DNA from: Branchiostoma floridae
Lineage: Eukaryota; Chordata; Leptocardii; Amphioxiformes; Branchiostomatidae
Assembly: GCF_000003815.2 (NCBI RefSeq)
Contig: NC_049988.1
Location: forward strand, 4,350,628-4,414,627
Reading direction: 5' to 3'
DNA length: 64,000 nt
Shown here: positions 25,601 through 35,100 of the stretch, piece by piece
How the letters are laid out: each line of letters starts with the position of its first letter
Position numbering within the stretch: the first letter of the stretch is position 1
Notes under the pieces: generated by a model
Told to the model about the DNA's origin: nothing
The model's database searches: none
What the model saw: the letters and a program-made list of their open reading frames with translations, nothing else
Position numbers and translations under genes: made by a program

Positions 25601-25727
25601 GGGTTGTGCCCTTAGCTTTACCTGTTAGTTCCTGAACGAGACACGCCAAGATGGTTAGGACTGCGGCTCCAGAGAATCTTGAATGCCCTCCAAAGCGACA
25701 TGAACACTCTGCAATCTTTTCCCGCAT
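11824..25727 (-). CDS. RTK-A: Ig3-TM-CARD-FN3-tyrosine kinase receptor (17 exons, complete)
   Basis: Minus-strand exons in order: 25622-25727, 22471-22803, 21313-21606, 20209-20487, 19622-19876, 19022-19137, 18408-18573, 17895-18043, 17269-17413, 16555-16674, 16350-16427, 15675-15850, 15267-15376, 14649-14739, 14104-14175, 12393-12529, 11824-11977. Every border has AG and GT, phases match throughout, and the 2781 nt encode 926 residues plus stop. Order: signal peptide 1-35, Ig domains about 36-146, 147-244 and 245-337, transmembrane helix about 362-384, CARD about 434-516, FN3-like 517-614, juxtamembrane 615-651, kinase about 652-910. All catalytic motifs are present: LGNGNFGEV, K677, HRDLAARN (D769), DFG (787-789), MAPE and RPNF. 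The kinase is closest in pattern to MET and AXL/MER. The extracellular ligand is unknown. RTK-B (from 40554, plus) is an inverted paralogue. Domain assignment is from motifs, not a profile search. Confidence 0.88.
12690..13650 (+). mobile_element. 5'-truncated CR1/Jockey-type LINE, RT C-terminal part
   Basis: From about 12720 to 13548 one frame encodes the end of a non-LTR reverse transcriptase: TLEEWQRKWLMQFNPDKC, thumb motif YLGVTLTTGLKWGVHV, then SLVRPNLEYAATVWDP and RVQNQAARF, typical of CR1/Jockey-clade elements. The palm and endonuclease are missing. A 3' UTR with GGGCGGTTATACCGGCTAT and a (GATACA)n tail ends near 13650. It lies in the intron between kinase exons 15 and 16 of RTK-A, antisense to the gene. 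Confidence 0.85.
15480..15650 (-). repeat. SINE-like dispersed repeat copy
   Basis: Carries AGTGAGGAAAGTCGTGTTAA and TTTTCACCTGAGTGAAGTGA, the reverse complement of sequence at 61140-61215 and related to 25015-25190. It is intronic in RTK-A between kinase exons 12 and 13. Boundaries are approximate. Confidence 0.5.
16994..17102. mobile_element. Short hairpin MITE-like element
   Basis: Arms TTGATTATTCGCTAAGCCGA.. (16994) and ..TCGGCTTGGAAAATAATCAA (17100) are near reverse complements of ~29 bp around a ~50 bp loop. It lies in the RTK-A intron before the juxtamembrane exon. Confidence 0.6.
17269..18043 (-). CDS. RTK-A exons 8-9: FN3-like domain
   Basis: Exons 17895-18043 and 17269-17413, joined at phase 0. 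About 98 residues with FN3 spacing: [30 protein letters not shown], then FSGLEQGTSYNVTVISERG ending VTVTITT. The gL.pgt.Y.v.V motif is the classic FN3 F-strand. Its place on the cytoplasmic side between CARD and kinase is unusual, since receptor FN3 domains are normally extracellular. No second transmembrane helix is seen before the kinase. Confidence 0.72.
18408..19137 (-). CDS. RTK-A exons 6-7: cytoplasmic CARD
   Basis: Exons 19022-19137 and 18408-18573 are joined at phase 0. Together they encode about 83 residues with the CARD pattern: ALQEFWDCLVRMDVDPVLMF, L in SLTVD, a [17 protein letters not shown] segment and a last helix [17 protein letters not shown]. The late ILxxKGxxAxxxLxxAL...HLADLL series is the most diagnostic part of CARDs in adaptors and caspases. 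CARDs form homotypic helical assemblies; the partner is unknown. The intron between the exons carries a ~300 bp pyrimidine-rich tract (transcript sense). Confidence 0.82.
18574..18910 (-). repeat. Long polypyrimidine tract (transcript sense) before the CARD exon
   Basis: The plus strand reads GGAAGGAAGGAAGG and AAAGAAAGAGAGAG for about 300 bp. In RTK-A sense this is a CTTT/CCTT-rich tract ending directly at the acceptor TATTACAG of exon 7. RTK-B has a similar tract (55570-55752) at the same intron end. Confidence 0.85.
19622..19876 (-). CDS. RTK-A exon 5: transmembrane helix
   Basis: 85 codons, phase 1-1. A short Pro-rich stalk and NDNWFDSP precede the helix PIVVTVTTSCVLIIVGALIY, which ends in the strongly basic stop-transfer HRRRKRS. 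This fixes the N-out, C-in topology for a protein with a signal peptide. A 35-residue cytoplasmic linker follows. Confidence 0.88.
20209..20487 (-). CDS. RTK-A exon 4: Ig-like domain 3
   Basis: 93 codons, phase 1-1. [19 protein letters not shown], then LEDSGVYLCRASNGVG and a G strand VNVTIIG. The Ig fold is complete here. The RTK-B counterpart lacks 13 nt in the segment encoding GVGEPGSS and loses frame. Confidence 0.88.
20560..20645. repeat. Short GCCTCCGA-rich repeat
   Basis: Several copies of a GATGCCTCCGAG-like word at 10-25 bp spacing lie in the RTK-A intron between Ig2 and Ig3. No function is assigned. Confidence 0.5.
21313..21606 (-). CDS. RTK-A exon 3: Ig-like domain 2
   Basis: 98 codons, phase 1-1. 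Typical I-set/C2 pattern: [18 protein letters not shown], and SREDNGRYQCEASNG, with both cysteines and the tryptophan. RTK-B exon 3 (50782-51078) is one codon longer and very similar. Confidence 0.88.
22471..22803 (-). CDS. RTK-A exon 2: Ig-like domain 1 (no canonical cysteines)
   Basis: 111 codons, phase 1-1. Begins FFTRIPGNVTVLRGGVAEF and has the Ig F-strand pattern DVSEADAGGYRI. The usual B- and F-strand cysteines are replaced (AEFPWSF and YRITAY), the same as in RTK-B, so this domain probably folds without the central disulfide. The residues around it (SFQWLK) keep the core tryptophan. Confidence 0.8.
23336..23530 (+). repeat. Dispersed repeat, copy 1
   Basis: Shares CCTTCTCCACCCTCTCGTCT, GCCTGGCCT..CATGACTTTTTAA-type sequence and a preceding (GATGAT)n run with 50424-50625. 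The two copies lie in non-corresponding introns of RTK-A and RTK-B, so this is a mobile repeat rather than inherited intron sequence. Confidence 0.6.
24487..24615. repeat. Minisatellite, ~20 bp unit
   Basis: Six to seven copies of CACAGAAAATGAAAATACC-like units. Intronic in RTK-A. No coding potential beyond repeat translation. Confidence 0.8.
25015..25190 (-). repeat. SINE-like dispersed repeat copy
   Basis: GGGTACTAATGAAGTGAAGT..AAAGTGGTGTAAAGTG and a downstream GACCTCTAGATCTGGG block parallel the 15480-15650 copy. Minus orientation relative to the B-box type copies. Confidence 0.45.
25301..25611. mobile_element. PIF/Harbinger-like MITE (311 bp, TTA target duplication)
   Basis: Terminal inverted repeats AGGGCACAACCCGC and GCGGGTTGTGCCCT are flanked by TTA on both sides. 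The 3 bp TTA duplication fits PIF/Harbinger-type insertion. The interior is rich in GTACG/CGTAC words. The element starts nine bases inside the intron from the end of RTK-A exon 1. Confidence 0.75.
25622..25727 (-). CDS. RTK-A exon 1: signal peptide
   Basis: Encodes 35 residues plus one base, with a hydrophobic core (AAVLTILACLVQ) and then ELTG. The length (106 nt), phase 1 exit and SC[RQ]F/CL[VA]QE[LI][TA]G pattern match the first exon of RTK-B at 40554-40659, which supports this as the main first coding exon. The donor GTAAAG is followed within ten bases by a MITE (25301-25611). Confidence 0.8.
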
Positions 25728-25855
25728 ATTGTCAATCGTGTTGACGTTATATTACATAAAGATGCTTTCTTCATGTTCAAAGCCTAGCTTTGCACTGGTG
25801 GGTATTCTCAGAATGCCCTTCACCGCTGTAGGCAAGGAGACTGTTTACTTTGAAC

Positions 25856-25964
25856 CTACCACGTATATGGACTTTATGACTTAACTTACGTAAAATATTT
25901 GCGTTATGCGACACAACGCAAATAGTTTACGTAAGCTAAGTCATAAAGTCCATAAGTGGTAGGT
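25856..25964. repeat. Near-perfect hairpin, ~50 bp arms
   Basis: ACCTACCACGTATATGGACT..CTTACGTAA and its reverse complement ..TCATAAAGTCCATAAGTGG face each other over a loop of under 15 bp (GCGTTATGCGACACAACGC). It lies about 130 bp upstream of the RTK-A start codon. It could be a tiny MITE or a cruciform/hairpin-forming site. Confidence 0.75.
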
Positions 25965-26565
25965 CTTTCACTTTCAAGGTGAAGAAAAACAACTCAAGTT
26001 TCATAGCCGCACCCAAATTAACTATTGTCGTTGTCACATAGTTAGCGCTGAATAGCAGATTCTTTAGAACCTTCAGTTGCACTTTACCCCTTAGATGTAA
26101 GATATCTCGCTCATTCTGACATTACTTCATTTGATACGTCATTTGATACAATGCCAACATAAAGTAAGGAATTTTCACTTTGTTCCCGTTTTCAATGTAT
26201 TAGTCTAAAGCATGCATAGTAAGTGACTGTATGTTAAATAGTATTGTGCTCAGGTGTATGTTTTAAGGCTCTCATAAGATGACATCCATATAATCAAATC
26301 AACATGACCTAACACAATCAGAGGTTGAACACACGCTAAGGTTGGGTTTACACGTGCGTAATATTCAAGTCCGTTTGAGGTCCGTATGGAATTCTGCATT
26401 GACTAATGCGGGAGGGCGAAAAAAAATCCAGCAAAGAAATGTTGCTAGGCCACAGGATTACAAAGCTGGTATTACGAATTCAACTACAGAACACAGTACA
26501 CATCAAAATAAACAAGAAATCTTTATTTGCAGGAGGCACACGTATGTTGTCTTGTTCATCTTAGC

Positions 26566-26568
<3 letters not shown>

Positions 26569-26614
<46 letters not shown>
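26569..26614. repeat. (TA)n microsatellite
   Basis: About 22 uninterrupted TA units. Confidence 0.95.
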
Positions 26615-26617
<3 letters not shown>

Positions 26618-26885
26618 ATATTGACTAGAACGATCGAAGAAGCACACGATTAGGAGAGGGTTTGACAAAATTATTAGCACATTTTGCCGTAGTATATTTT
26701 AGCACATTTTGCCTTAGTGTATTTTACCGAGTTTTACACAAGCCAACAGATGCTAGCCTTTTGTGGCAATATAAGTTCGCAAGTTTCGGACTTGCGTGGA
26801 GCCTTGGAGGAGGTGTTTTTTTAGAACAAGCAAAAAGTAATGCACTCGCTGATGTCATCCATAAAATCAAGTCAGTGTGGCCTTT

Positions 26886-27328
26886 AAGCCTAGGTTACAC
26901 ATAGCCATATTCAGCTCCGGAACACCAGCCGACCCTTAGCCGACTCAAGTTGGCTGGTGTTCGGGAGCAGTCTGAAATGTTTAAGCCACGCCTATCTTTT
27001 AGCGCCGAACATGTCCGGAACATGTCCTAACCATCTCCCGACCACTGGTAAATGACTTACTCCCGATTGTGTCCCGAATGCTAACTAACCTATTCCCAAC
27101 CATACCGACCTCTAGCCGCAGACTGCCAAATCACTCTTGACTGATTCCCAACCGATTGCTGACCCCAAAACATTCGGATGGCGTAGCCAAGCACCAGCCG
27201 ATTCAGCCGAACGCCAGCCGACTCAGCCGAACGCTAGCCGACTATAGCCGACTTAGCGCCCGAATCACTCCTAACCATAGTCGGGAGAGAGTCGGGAGCT
27301 AAATTCGGCTATGTTTAACCTAGGCTTA
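26886..27328. mobile_element. MITE with ~33 bp terminal inverted repeats
   Basis: Left end AAGCCTAGGTTACACATAGC and right end GCTATGTTTAACCTAGGCTT are inverted with one mismatch, and the symmetry continues into TTCAGCTCC / GGGAGCTAAA. The interior holds repeated AGCCGACTCAGCCGAACGCC-type words and runs of GTCGGGAG. Non-coding and non-autonomous; possible TA or TTA target site. Confidence 0.75.
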
Positions 27329-27486
27329 CGTTTACGAAAGGTTTGCGGCCGGCTGAAAATCTTTTTTTTTTCGGTTCGATAACCAGTCTGCACAGTAGAA
27401 GTCAAAGTAAAATACAACTCTTTAAACGAACTTTCATATAATGTCTAACGCAAACGTTCATATGATATCTGTGTCTATATCTAAAA

Positions 27487-27625
27487 GAGAGAGAGAGAGG
27501 GGAGATGGAAAGAGAGAAGAAATAGGATAAAGAAAAGAGGAAGTGAGGGGGTAAGGAGACTAGGAGAGGATGAGAGACATGCAGAGGAAAGGAAGTGAGG
27601 AGAGACAAAGAGAGAGAGAGTGTGT
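27487..27625. repeat. Purine-rich GA tract
   Basis: AGAGAGAGAGAGGGGAGATG and similar low-complexity sequence. No gene. Confidence 0.8.
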
Positions 27626-28235
27626 ATCTATCAAGCACTATAAACATATTAACCTCTCAACGTTTGTAGGAAAGTATTGCTAATTTGTAATACAATCAAC
27701 ATATCCGAGTGATCGTGTAAAAGACATTTCAGACAGGCGAAGAATGGCGCTCTTTAATGAACCCCCAAACACATCACTATATATACAGATACAGGGTGAG
27801 TCAAACGATATCCGATGAAAAAAAACACAATTTTACTATATTCTCTGTTGCAAATGGGATATACGTGTTTTCTCGTAGTAGCATCGGGGAAAAACAAAAG
27901 GACAAACATAACATATGTATAATATATATATATACAGAACGTGACTCGTTCTATAACAACTAAACCTACCAAAAATGAAAACGTTTTAGATTTGCTTGAT
28001 GGTAAGTTCTTATTTATATAAAGGGTAGACGACACATTTCTCTATTTTTTCAGTTACGGAAAGTCAATTGGCTGACAATCAGGAAACTTTAATACAAAAA
28101 GCTGATGGCAAGATTGGATCATGATTTGAAAGACATTGAGAATTTTACAGTGATTTTACAATACGATCGCACGATTGGTTCGATAGTGCGAGGCGGCATC
28201 GTACCATACAAGATAGTGATGACAAAAAATCTGTT

Positions 28236-28480
28236 TATAGCCGGTATAACCGCCCTCCGGTGTATCACACATGGTTAGTGGGCACACGGCGCGGCAGCAG
28301 CTGGTTATATTACACTGAATGACCTGACACACCTAACTTCTGCACATCATTGTCTGCAAATGCTGTTTAAAGCTATCAAGTGAGGAAGCTTCTGCGTATA
28401 TTGTAAACGATCAACTCTACGAGAGTTCTATGAAAGTACGGATATTCGAACATATCAATCCTTGTGTGTTAGCTTTGGTA
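28236..28480 (-). mobile_element. 5'-truncated 3' end of the same CR1/Jockey family as 12690-13650
   Basis: In reverse complement it reads CAGTGTAATATAACCAGCTG, CTGCCGCGCCG and GGAGGGCGGTTATACCGGCT, matching 13540-13620. Only the 3' UTR and the last RT codons remain. The elements at 12690 (plus) and here (minus) are independent insertions. Confidence 0.8.
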
Positions 28481-29760
28481 CTTGAAGTCATGGATATTTC
28501 TTGTTCTTGTCTGAGATGGTATTAGATACTTAGTAAATGCTGCAGCTGTGTCATCAGTCTAAGATATAAAATCAAGCCAACAAATAGACAAGGGTTTAAG
28601 AACTCACCTGAGGAAGTCTTAAATGTCAACATGAAAAGTACAGCAGGAAGAAACATTTTCCTTCATGTAGGCTAAAAGCCTCACAAACACTACACTTGCT
28701 TGAGTAACTACTTTTTGGTGTAAACACTACACTAGATTAAGTACTTCTATCTTTTACACCACAAAATAGTATTTCAAGTTCAATTTTCCCTGTCGTTTCA
28801 TGTCCAGATCATATGCAAATTAGTTACTGACCATGCCTTCTTGGAAGGCAACATAAAAAAATTTATAAGCATGACGTAACGAGGAAGTCACACCTGTTCT
28901 TTCACTTTCGCTTTAATAGAACCCCTGTCTGTGCCTTTTCACACTTCTGTATTGTGATATCATTTTTGAATGTTAATGACCACTAACCCATTTAAACTCA
29001 GTCGTTGGTTACACCCCCTTTACTCTTCAATATCTTTAAATCAAATTAGTTTTGCTACCTGCTACGGTAATAAGTATTTAAAAAACACGTTTGCCGTCGA
29101 AAAAATAAAGCCCCTTAGAAGCGACAGGGGAATCCCCACAGTTTCGATGATCTAATCACACACGTACAGTGCCGCACCGAAACTATTAATTATACATGTA
29201 AGCACTATCACGTTCACTACTAGGTACACACCCTGGAAAAAAGAGAACTATGTATATGGTTGATAGCTTCCTTGTGTTATTTAACCATACAATGCATTAC
29301 GCTAGCTATGCCGTAGTCTCCAAGCACACGTGTCAGCTGGATAAACTTGAAAGAGAACAATTTGGCCAAATAGTGACAAACATAGTAAGTTGCCTTGGGA
29401 TTTCAGTCAGTATTTGCAGTCTATCACTCATAGGCCAATTAACTCCTTAAGCTTCTAGGCTTTTATTCCTAACTTGGCCGAAGCCCTCTATTACTATTTA
29501 ACCAAGTGGGAGTCTGACTTAGCTATGCCATGGCCACTCACTGAAAGGGAACAGTTCTCACTCATGATTATATTTGAATTACCCACAATGTAAACAAAGG
29601 CTGCACGGGGCAAGCAATATAAACCGCACCGCGTAGTTGAAAAAACACGCTTGTGGTTCATGTGGAGCCATAAAAATGCAGACGTCCTGCTAATAGAATG
29701 ATAGCATTCTTGCTACGCACCGACAATAATATGATCGTATATGACATATAGTGGACCTAC

Positions 29761-29818
29761 CTGACACGGTAAAGACTAAGAGAACGCCCCACAGAAGTGC
29801 TCTTGTTCGAAGCATCAT
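29761..29818 (-). CDS. Candidate alternative first exon (signal peptide)
   Basis: ATGATG opens a 19-codon frame with a hydrophobic core (LLWGVLLVFTVS) and a phase-1 donor CAG|GTAGGT. It could splice in frame to RTK-A Ig1 exon 22803, skipping exon 25727, and so give RTK-A a second promoter and signal peptide. It is also possible that it is a relic of another gene. There is no match to the 25727 exon beyond hydrophobicity and phase. Confidence 0.5.
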
Positions 29819-32150
29819 CAACCTCGTCCTAAATTACGGGGTAGTATAAATGGCAATTAAAGTGGCAACTGTACTAGCATCCCTATCCATACTTCATCTG
29901 GTGACTTGACACACAGTGTTTCGTCACCGCGACAAAACCCGTCCCCTTGAAACTAGCCATGACGTTACAAATGTAGGGTTGTTTTGCAGGTAGGTGCCTG
30001 TTTTCGCTCAAAGCCTTTGACCGAAACTACAGTGACTCTCCGGCGGTTGCAGCCGCATGTAGTTCGCATAGCAGCAACGCTTAAGAATCGCGACAACAAC
30101 GCTCATTTGAAAAGTCAAGTTTTGTTTCTTATTTTCTGATAGAAATTGTATTTTTAAAGGTATATAGAATCTTCAGAATGTAGGATTTTCAGTCACCATA
30201 CGGTAGAAACACTGTGTATATATGCGTACGCGACTGGCGGAGTGATACAATTTCACTTCCGGGTGTTCGGTATCTAAAGGGCACCTGTCACTGTAAACAT
30301 GAAAATGAAACCTATATCGGACTTTGAAAAGCGATTTTTGAAAGAACTGGGATGCCTTTGAAATCACAACTTTATCTAAACAATAACGTTATAAAATTCA
30401 TTTAACTAAATGAACGGAAATGCATTCCATATTTCATGGGGTAAATGCCTGTAATTTTCAAAATAATAGCATAACCCAAAATAGCGTCGACGCCATTGAC
30501 GTAGTTTCTATACACTCTTTGTCCTTGGACGATTCCATCGGCAGTGTCCAAGGGGGTCGTTAGAGACCATTGAATGTTTAGATAATGAAAGTGAAACAGT
30601 CTTAGCGATTTCATACAAAGAAATATGTTAGCGTACAGATTTATAAAACTTCAACCAATACTTCTGTCAAATCATATTCACACCACTGACAGTGGCTCGT
30701 GTATTAGAAACTATACATTTGATCGTTTAACGTTAGACGTAACAACTATTGATATGACTATCAATCAAATGGAAATCTTTTTTTCTTGGGACTTTTTTTA
30801 CAGGGGGGGGGGGGGCATTGAGACGATATTATCCCGCACATGGGACTTATTTTACCTCTCAGTCAGTCCATGTCATAGATACATAAATACCCAACCAAAT
30901 TGACAAGGTAACCTTGCCATTCTCTTATTTCTGATTGGTGGTCAGAGGCTTGGATTGTATGACTTTGCCCCTAGTCTGTACTTTGATACCTGTCGTTAGC
31001 TGACGTTAGGTGTTTTTCATCCATTACTTCATAAACCTGATGGCTGCTTCACTACCTTCTCCAAGAAGACGGTTATGTTTTTGCTATCGTCACTTCCTCT
31101 ATCTCTCTATCTATCTGTGTGTGTGTGTGTAACGCTAGTTCACCTTTATTCACGGGCTAACCTATATCCGCTGTATTTAAAACAGAGTATATAAGGGCAA
31201 GTCGACGGTCGGTATTTTCAATTTTTTTCACAATATTGCAGTTTGAAACCACCTTCTGTCGACTTGATATCCGGAGATACCCAGTTTTTAAAAACAACGG
31301 CTACGTTACGAGTGTGTGTGATAAATACAAGGTCAGAAGCTAGCTGTGGATAGATCCTTACGATATTTGTTATGTACTACTTGAGGGTCTTGAAAACGAA
31401 GGTCACGTTTGATAATCGGCCTTCTAGTGGCTTCCTATGGTACTACAGCGGAACATCCGATTGATCTTTGTAGTTTTTGTAGACAAAAGGAAATGCGTAC
31501 ACTCAGTTTTATAATGTGCTTACAATGCCCCCCCCCCCCCCCCCATAAAGAAATACGGAGATTTATTTAATTTCAATGTGCTAGAGAGAACAGAAAAACG
31601 TCAGTAGTGTTCCTATGTAACTCACTCCCTTTACAATGGCTATCTTACATAAGCACGCCTTTCATTTTCTCTTTCTTCGTACTTTTGCAATTCACATGGG
31701 TTTGTTTAACAGAATACTAGTAACATCATTTGCATACATCTTTACATTGTGTCTTTTTGGGGGAAGTAAGTCGAAATGATTTTTCCTGATGCAATGTTAT
31801 GGGAAGGAGCAACTTTGAGGGTAATAGTACTAAGTACGTATGAAAAAGAAGTACACGATGTTGTAGTACAGCAAAAATTTGTTGCTCAATATTCATGAAA
31901 ATGGATGAAATTTAAGACAATATGTGGATGCACAAAATACTTAGAACACGTTTGAATTTCGAACAAGGATTGTGAAGTTACATACATATACATGTATATG
32001 GACTAAGTAACTACATATCTCTTTTATATCTATTGAGTAATGAGTAGGCATCCAATCATATACAGTGCCATGAAGCAGTGTTTATATACATGTAGTAAGG
32101 TGGCCCACTTCCCTATTTATGTCGTCTACGCAAATCATGTTCGTATACTA
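29819..32150. other. Intergenic region
   Basis: About 2.3 kb between the candidate alternative exon and the 3' end of the YqcI/YcgG-like gene. Homopolymer G (30804) and C (31530) runs and a short (TG)n run at 31118 are present. I see no gene or mobile element. Confidence 0.5.
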
Positions 32151-35100
32151 TCAATCACTCTTCTCGTCAACCCACCAGGCCACTACATCGTCTTGTCCAG
32201 GATCGCCCCCTAGCGGTTTGACGATGTCGTGCGCCGGTGGATAGATGACCGTGTCCCTAATGGTGTAGGGGCGGCCTGCTCGTCTGTACGCCGCCCGGAT
32301 CTGGTCCCGTACGGTCCGAGGGTTCTCCCAGTCCGTGTGAGGCGTGTCGGCGCCGATGTTGTGCCGAAGAAAGGACTCCTGTTGGTTTGTGTAAAAACAG
32401 AATGATGAAATTTGACTCACTGAGTATATTACAAGTGTGTGTGTGTGTGTGTGCGCGCGCGCGTGCGCGTGTCATTTATGCATATGTGTGTACATGTGCG
32501 TGTGTGCATGCATGTGAAACAGGTAACGTTAGCTACAATGTTGTGCGTATATATACGTATGTGTGTCTTTGCGTACTTTGTATGTACGTATGTACAATGT
32601 ATGTGTCTGTGTGTCTTTGCATGCGTGCTCGTGTATGTAGGCATTTGTGTGTGTGCATATGTTTGCTCGAGTGTCTGTGTGTCTTTGCTCGTGTCTGTGT
32701 GCGTGCGTGCTTGCGTGTGTTAAGATGTTAAAAAAGTATGATGTATTTTTTCTTGACCAGGAACATTGTTTGATATATACTCAGTATTTTGACAGGTAAG
32801 TCAAATCTATACAAAGCCATACTCCTTCAGTGCAATGCCCTCATAGGGTTATGCAATTAATACAATGATAAGTTCCGGGGATCCTTACCTCCGGTTGCAG
32901 TAGAACGAAGCTGTTCTTGCAGTTGAAGCTAAACCTGGAGTGTGTCTCCGGATAGCAAGGCGCGAAGGTGGTCGCAAAGAACGTGCACCTGTCAAACTCG
33001 AAACACCAGCCTCGCTTGGAGACGTAAGACTTGTCCATACAGTGTACGCCGGCGGGGTCAACGTCCGATAGAACCTAAAAGGGGAACGCGTAAACAAGTT
33101 TATTTATTTGTTTTATATGGATCTCCATTAAAGTTTCATTTGGTTTCATTCGATTCTGCCTGAAATCCGTTTACAATACAGAAATGAAATGTGAAGAACA
33201 AAATGTTATTATACTATTTGTAAACAGAAACGTCATGTAAACCAAATCAAATGTGATAACATGGTTCAGCAGAAAATAATGACGCATTTTTTGGGTTAGA
33301 TTTAGAACTTAGAAGGTAAAGAAAAGGTCGGTGCCGGGACGGGGGTTGGGGTGACGGTACCGACTTCTGACGAACTTTGGCCCAGTGCTGACGTCACACG
33401 TGCGGATAAACCACGTATCTACAGTGTTTGGGTCAGATACCTGAAGAAGACTTTCAGATTCGGTCGAATTTTTTTTTACATTTTTTACAGTGATCATGAT
33501 GAAGATACATGTATATACAAATGTATGCTTGTCCTCAAGTAGAAAGAATTTGATATGTCATATTTCTAAGTCAGTTTGAGGCTTTCTTACCTTCAGAAGA
33601 CGTCTTACGCCGTTCCCAAGTTTCTCCGGACTCGCCCCAAACTCTCTTCCAGGCAACTCGAACAGAAACCCGTCGAGCCCTAAATGCGACTGGACCGCAC
33701 AGAACTTTACAAACATCGGCAAAGACCTACAGAAAAAGAATTTTGCAAGGTCAACTGAGACCAGTGGAGCCGATACCTTTTAACGGATCACCATTTCATG
33801 CTGGGAGACGCGTTGTTCAATTGTACTAGCTGTGTTTAGTGGGGAGGGCAATTTCCCAAAGAAACGCGAAAACACGATACACACGTACTCTGTCCGATCC
33901 TATAACAAAGTCTAACAAAAGTAACGTTAATGTTGTCATGCCGGTAATGTTTTTCCCGCTTTACCCATAGTGCCTTGCTTCTCCTGTCATGCAACGGGAT
34001 CCGTGAAAGGTCTATATTACAAGTTGTCGGGGACCCCCGCTAAATACTTCGGACTTGTTGGGGTAAATTTTGCCGGCAATAAAATTTCCAATTAGACAAA
34101 AAAATGAAACTGTCGGCGACACAGGGAAAAACTGCATGTCTAGATTGGGACAAAGTTGTCACTTGCGTCTTGTTAAAAACATAAATATAATGACAGAATA
34201 TTTGGATGGTGCTTACCTTTTGATGTTTTCCTCTTGATTTTGGATAATGGTTTCGTCGGGCGTCATGTGACCACGAATGATGAAACAAAACAACAGCAAC
34301 AAGTTAACGTCATAAGGTAAACAAAGAAGGTAACACGCAATGATTTAAAGGGTTAATACTAAAAACTTGGAAAAGAAGGCCGGGAAGCAGTATAGAGGCA
34401 CGAAATAATCTCAAAACAGATGTGTGGAGGCAAAATCGTGACATTCCTATTACTGACTCACTCGACTTAAGCAGTAAGCAGTCTGCATTTGCCCCTTAAG
34501 GGCTTGATGAATGCATCTTAAAATTCCGGCCTCCCAACATCTGCTTAGAGATTAGGAAAGATGACCAACCTAAGCTGAGTTGTTCGTCCCAATCCGCCGA
34601 CCCCCATAAACAAGCTGACCTGGCAAACACACATTCCGTCCCTTCCTTCACTGGCGTGAAGTTCTCCAACGAAATACACGAACTGGCGTCGTAACACACA
34701 AGGTCCAGAATCTGACGTTTGTATCTTTCCTCCACGTCTCTTGGAATGTTGTCATCTCCTTGGTTACGCCGTTGCCTAGGAGACGGGGTGTTCCCAATAG
34801 ATGACGTCATAGTTTGCTCTCGGTGTGACCGTAGCAGGAAAATGGAAGCTGCATAGAATATTTTCTAGGTTTATTATAGTATATTATATAATTTTGTGGA
34901 TGTTGTTTTTCTATTAATCTTATTCTTATGATGCGGCCTACTTACAGCCATTTCCTGAATTGAAATGCTTGCGAAAATGTAACGAGATTTACCACACGTT
35001 TTCAATATTTAAACATCGATTATAAAGCTACTTGAAAATTTCTACGCAAGAGAATGTCATGCATAGTCAAGTGCACATATTTCAGCATCGTGATATAGAC

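Larger units (their letters stand above)
22804..25621 (-). other. RTK-A intron 1, repeat-bearing
   Basis: Between the signal exon and Ig1. It contains a dispersed repeat at 23336-23530 also seen at 50424-50625, a 20 bp minisatellite at 24487-24615, a SINE-like copy at about 25015-25190 and a MITE at 25301-25611. No additional exon is recognised. Confidence 0.6.
25728..29760 (-). other. Region upstream of RTK-A exon 1
   Basis: Holds the hairpin at 25856, a (TA)n microsatellite at 26569-26614, a MITE at 26886-27328, a purine-rich (GA) tract at 27487-27625 and a CR1-type fragment at 28236-28480. The RTK-A promoter is probably here or upstream of 29818, but no core motif is convincing. Confidence 0.45.

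Noticed and set aside
32387-32731. 114-codon Cys/Val-rich open frame
   Set aside because: Entirely within the (TG/CG)n microsatellite; the peptide is a product of repeat composition.
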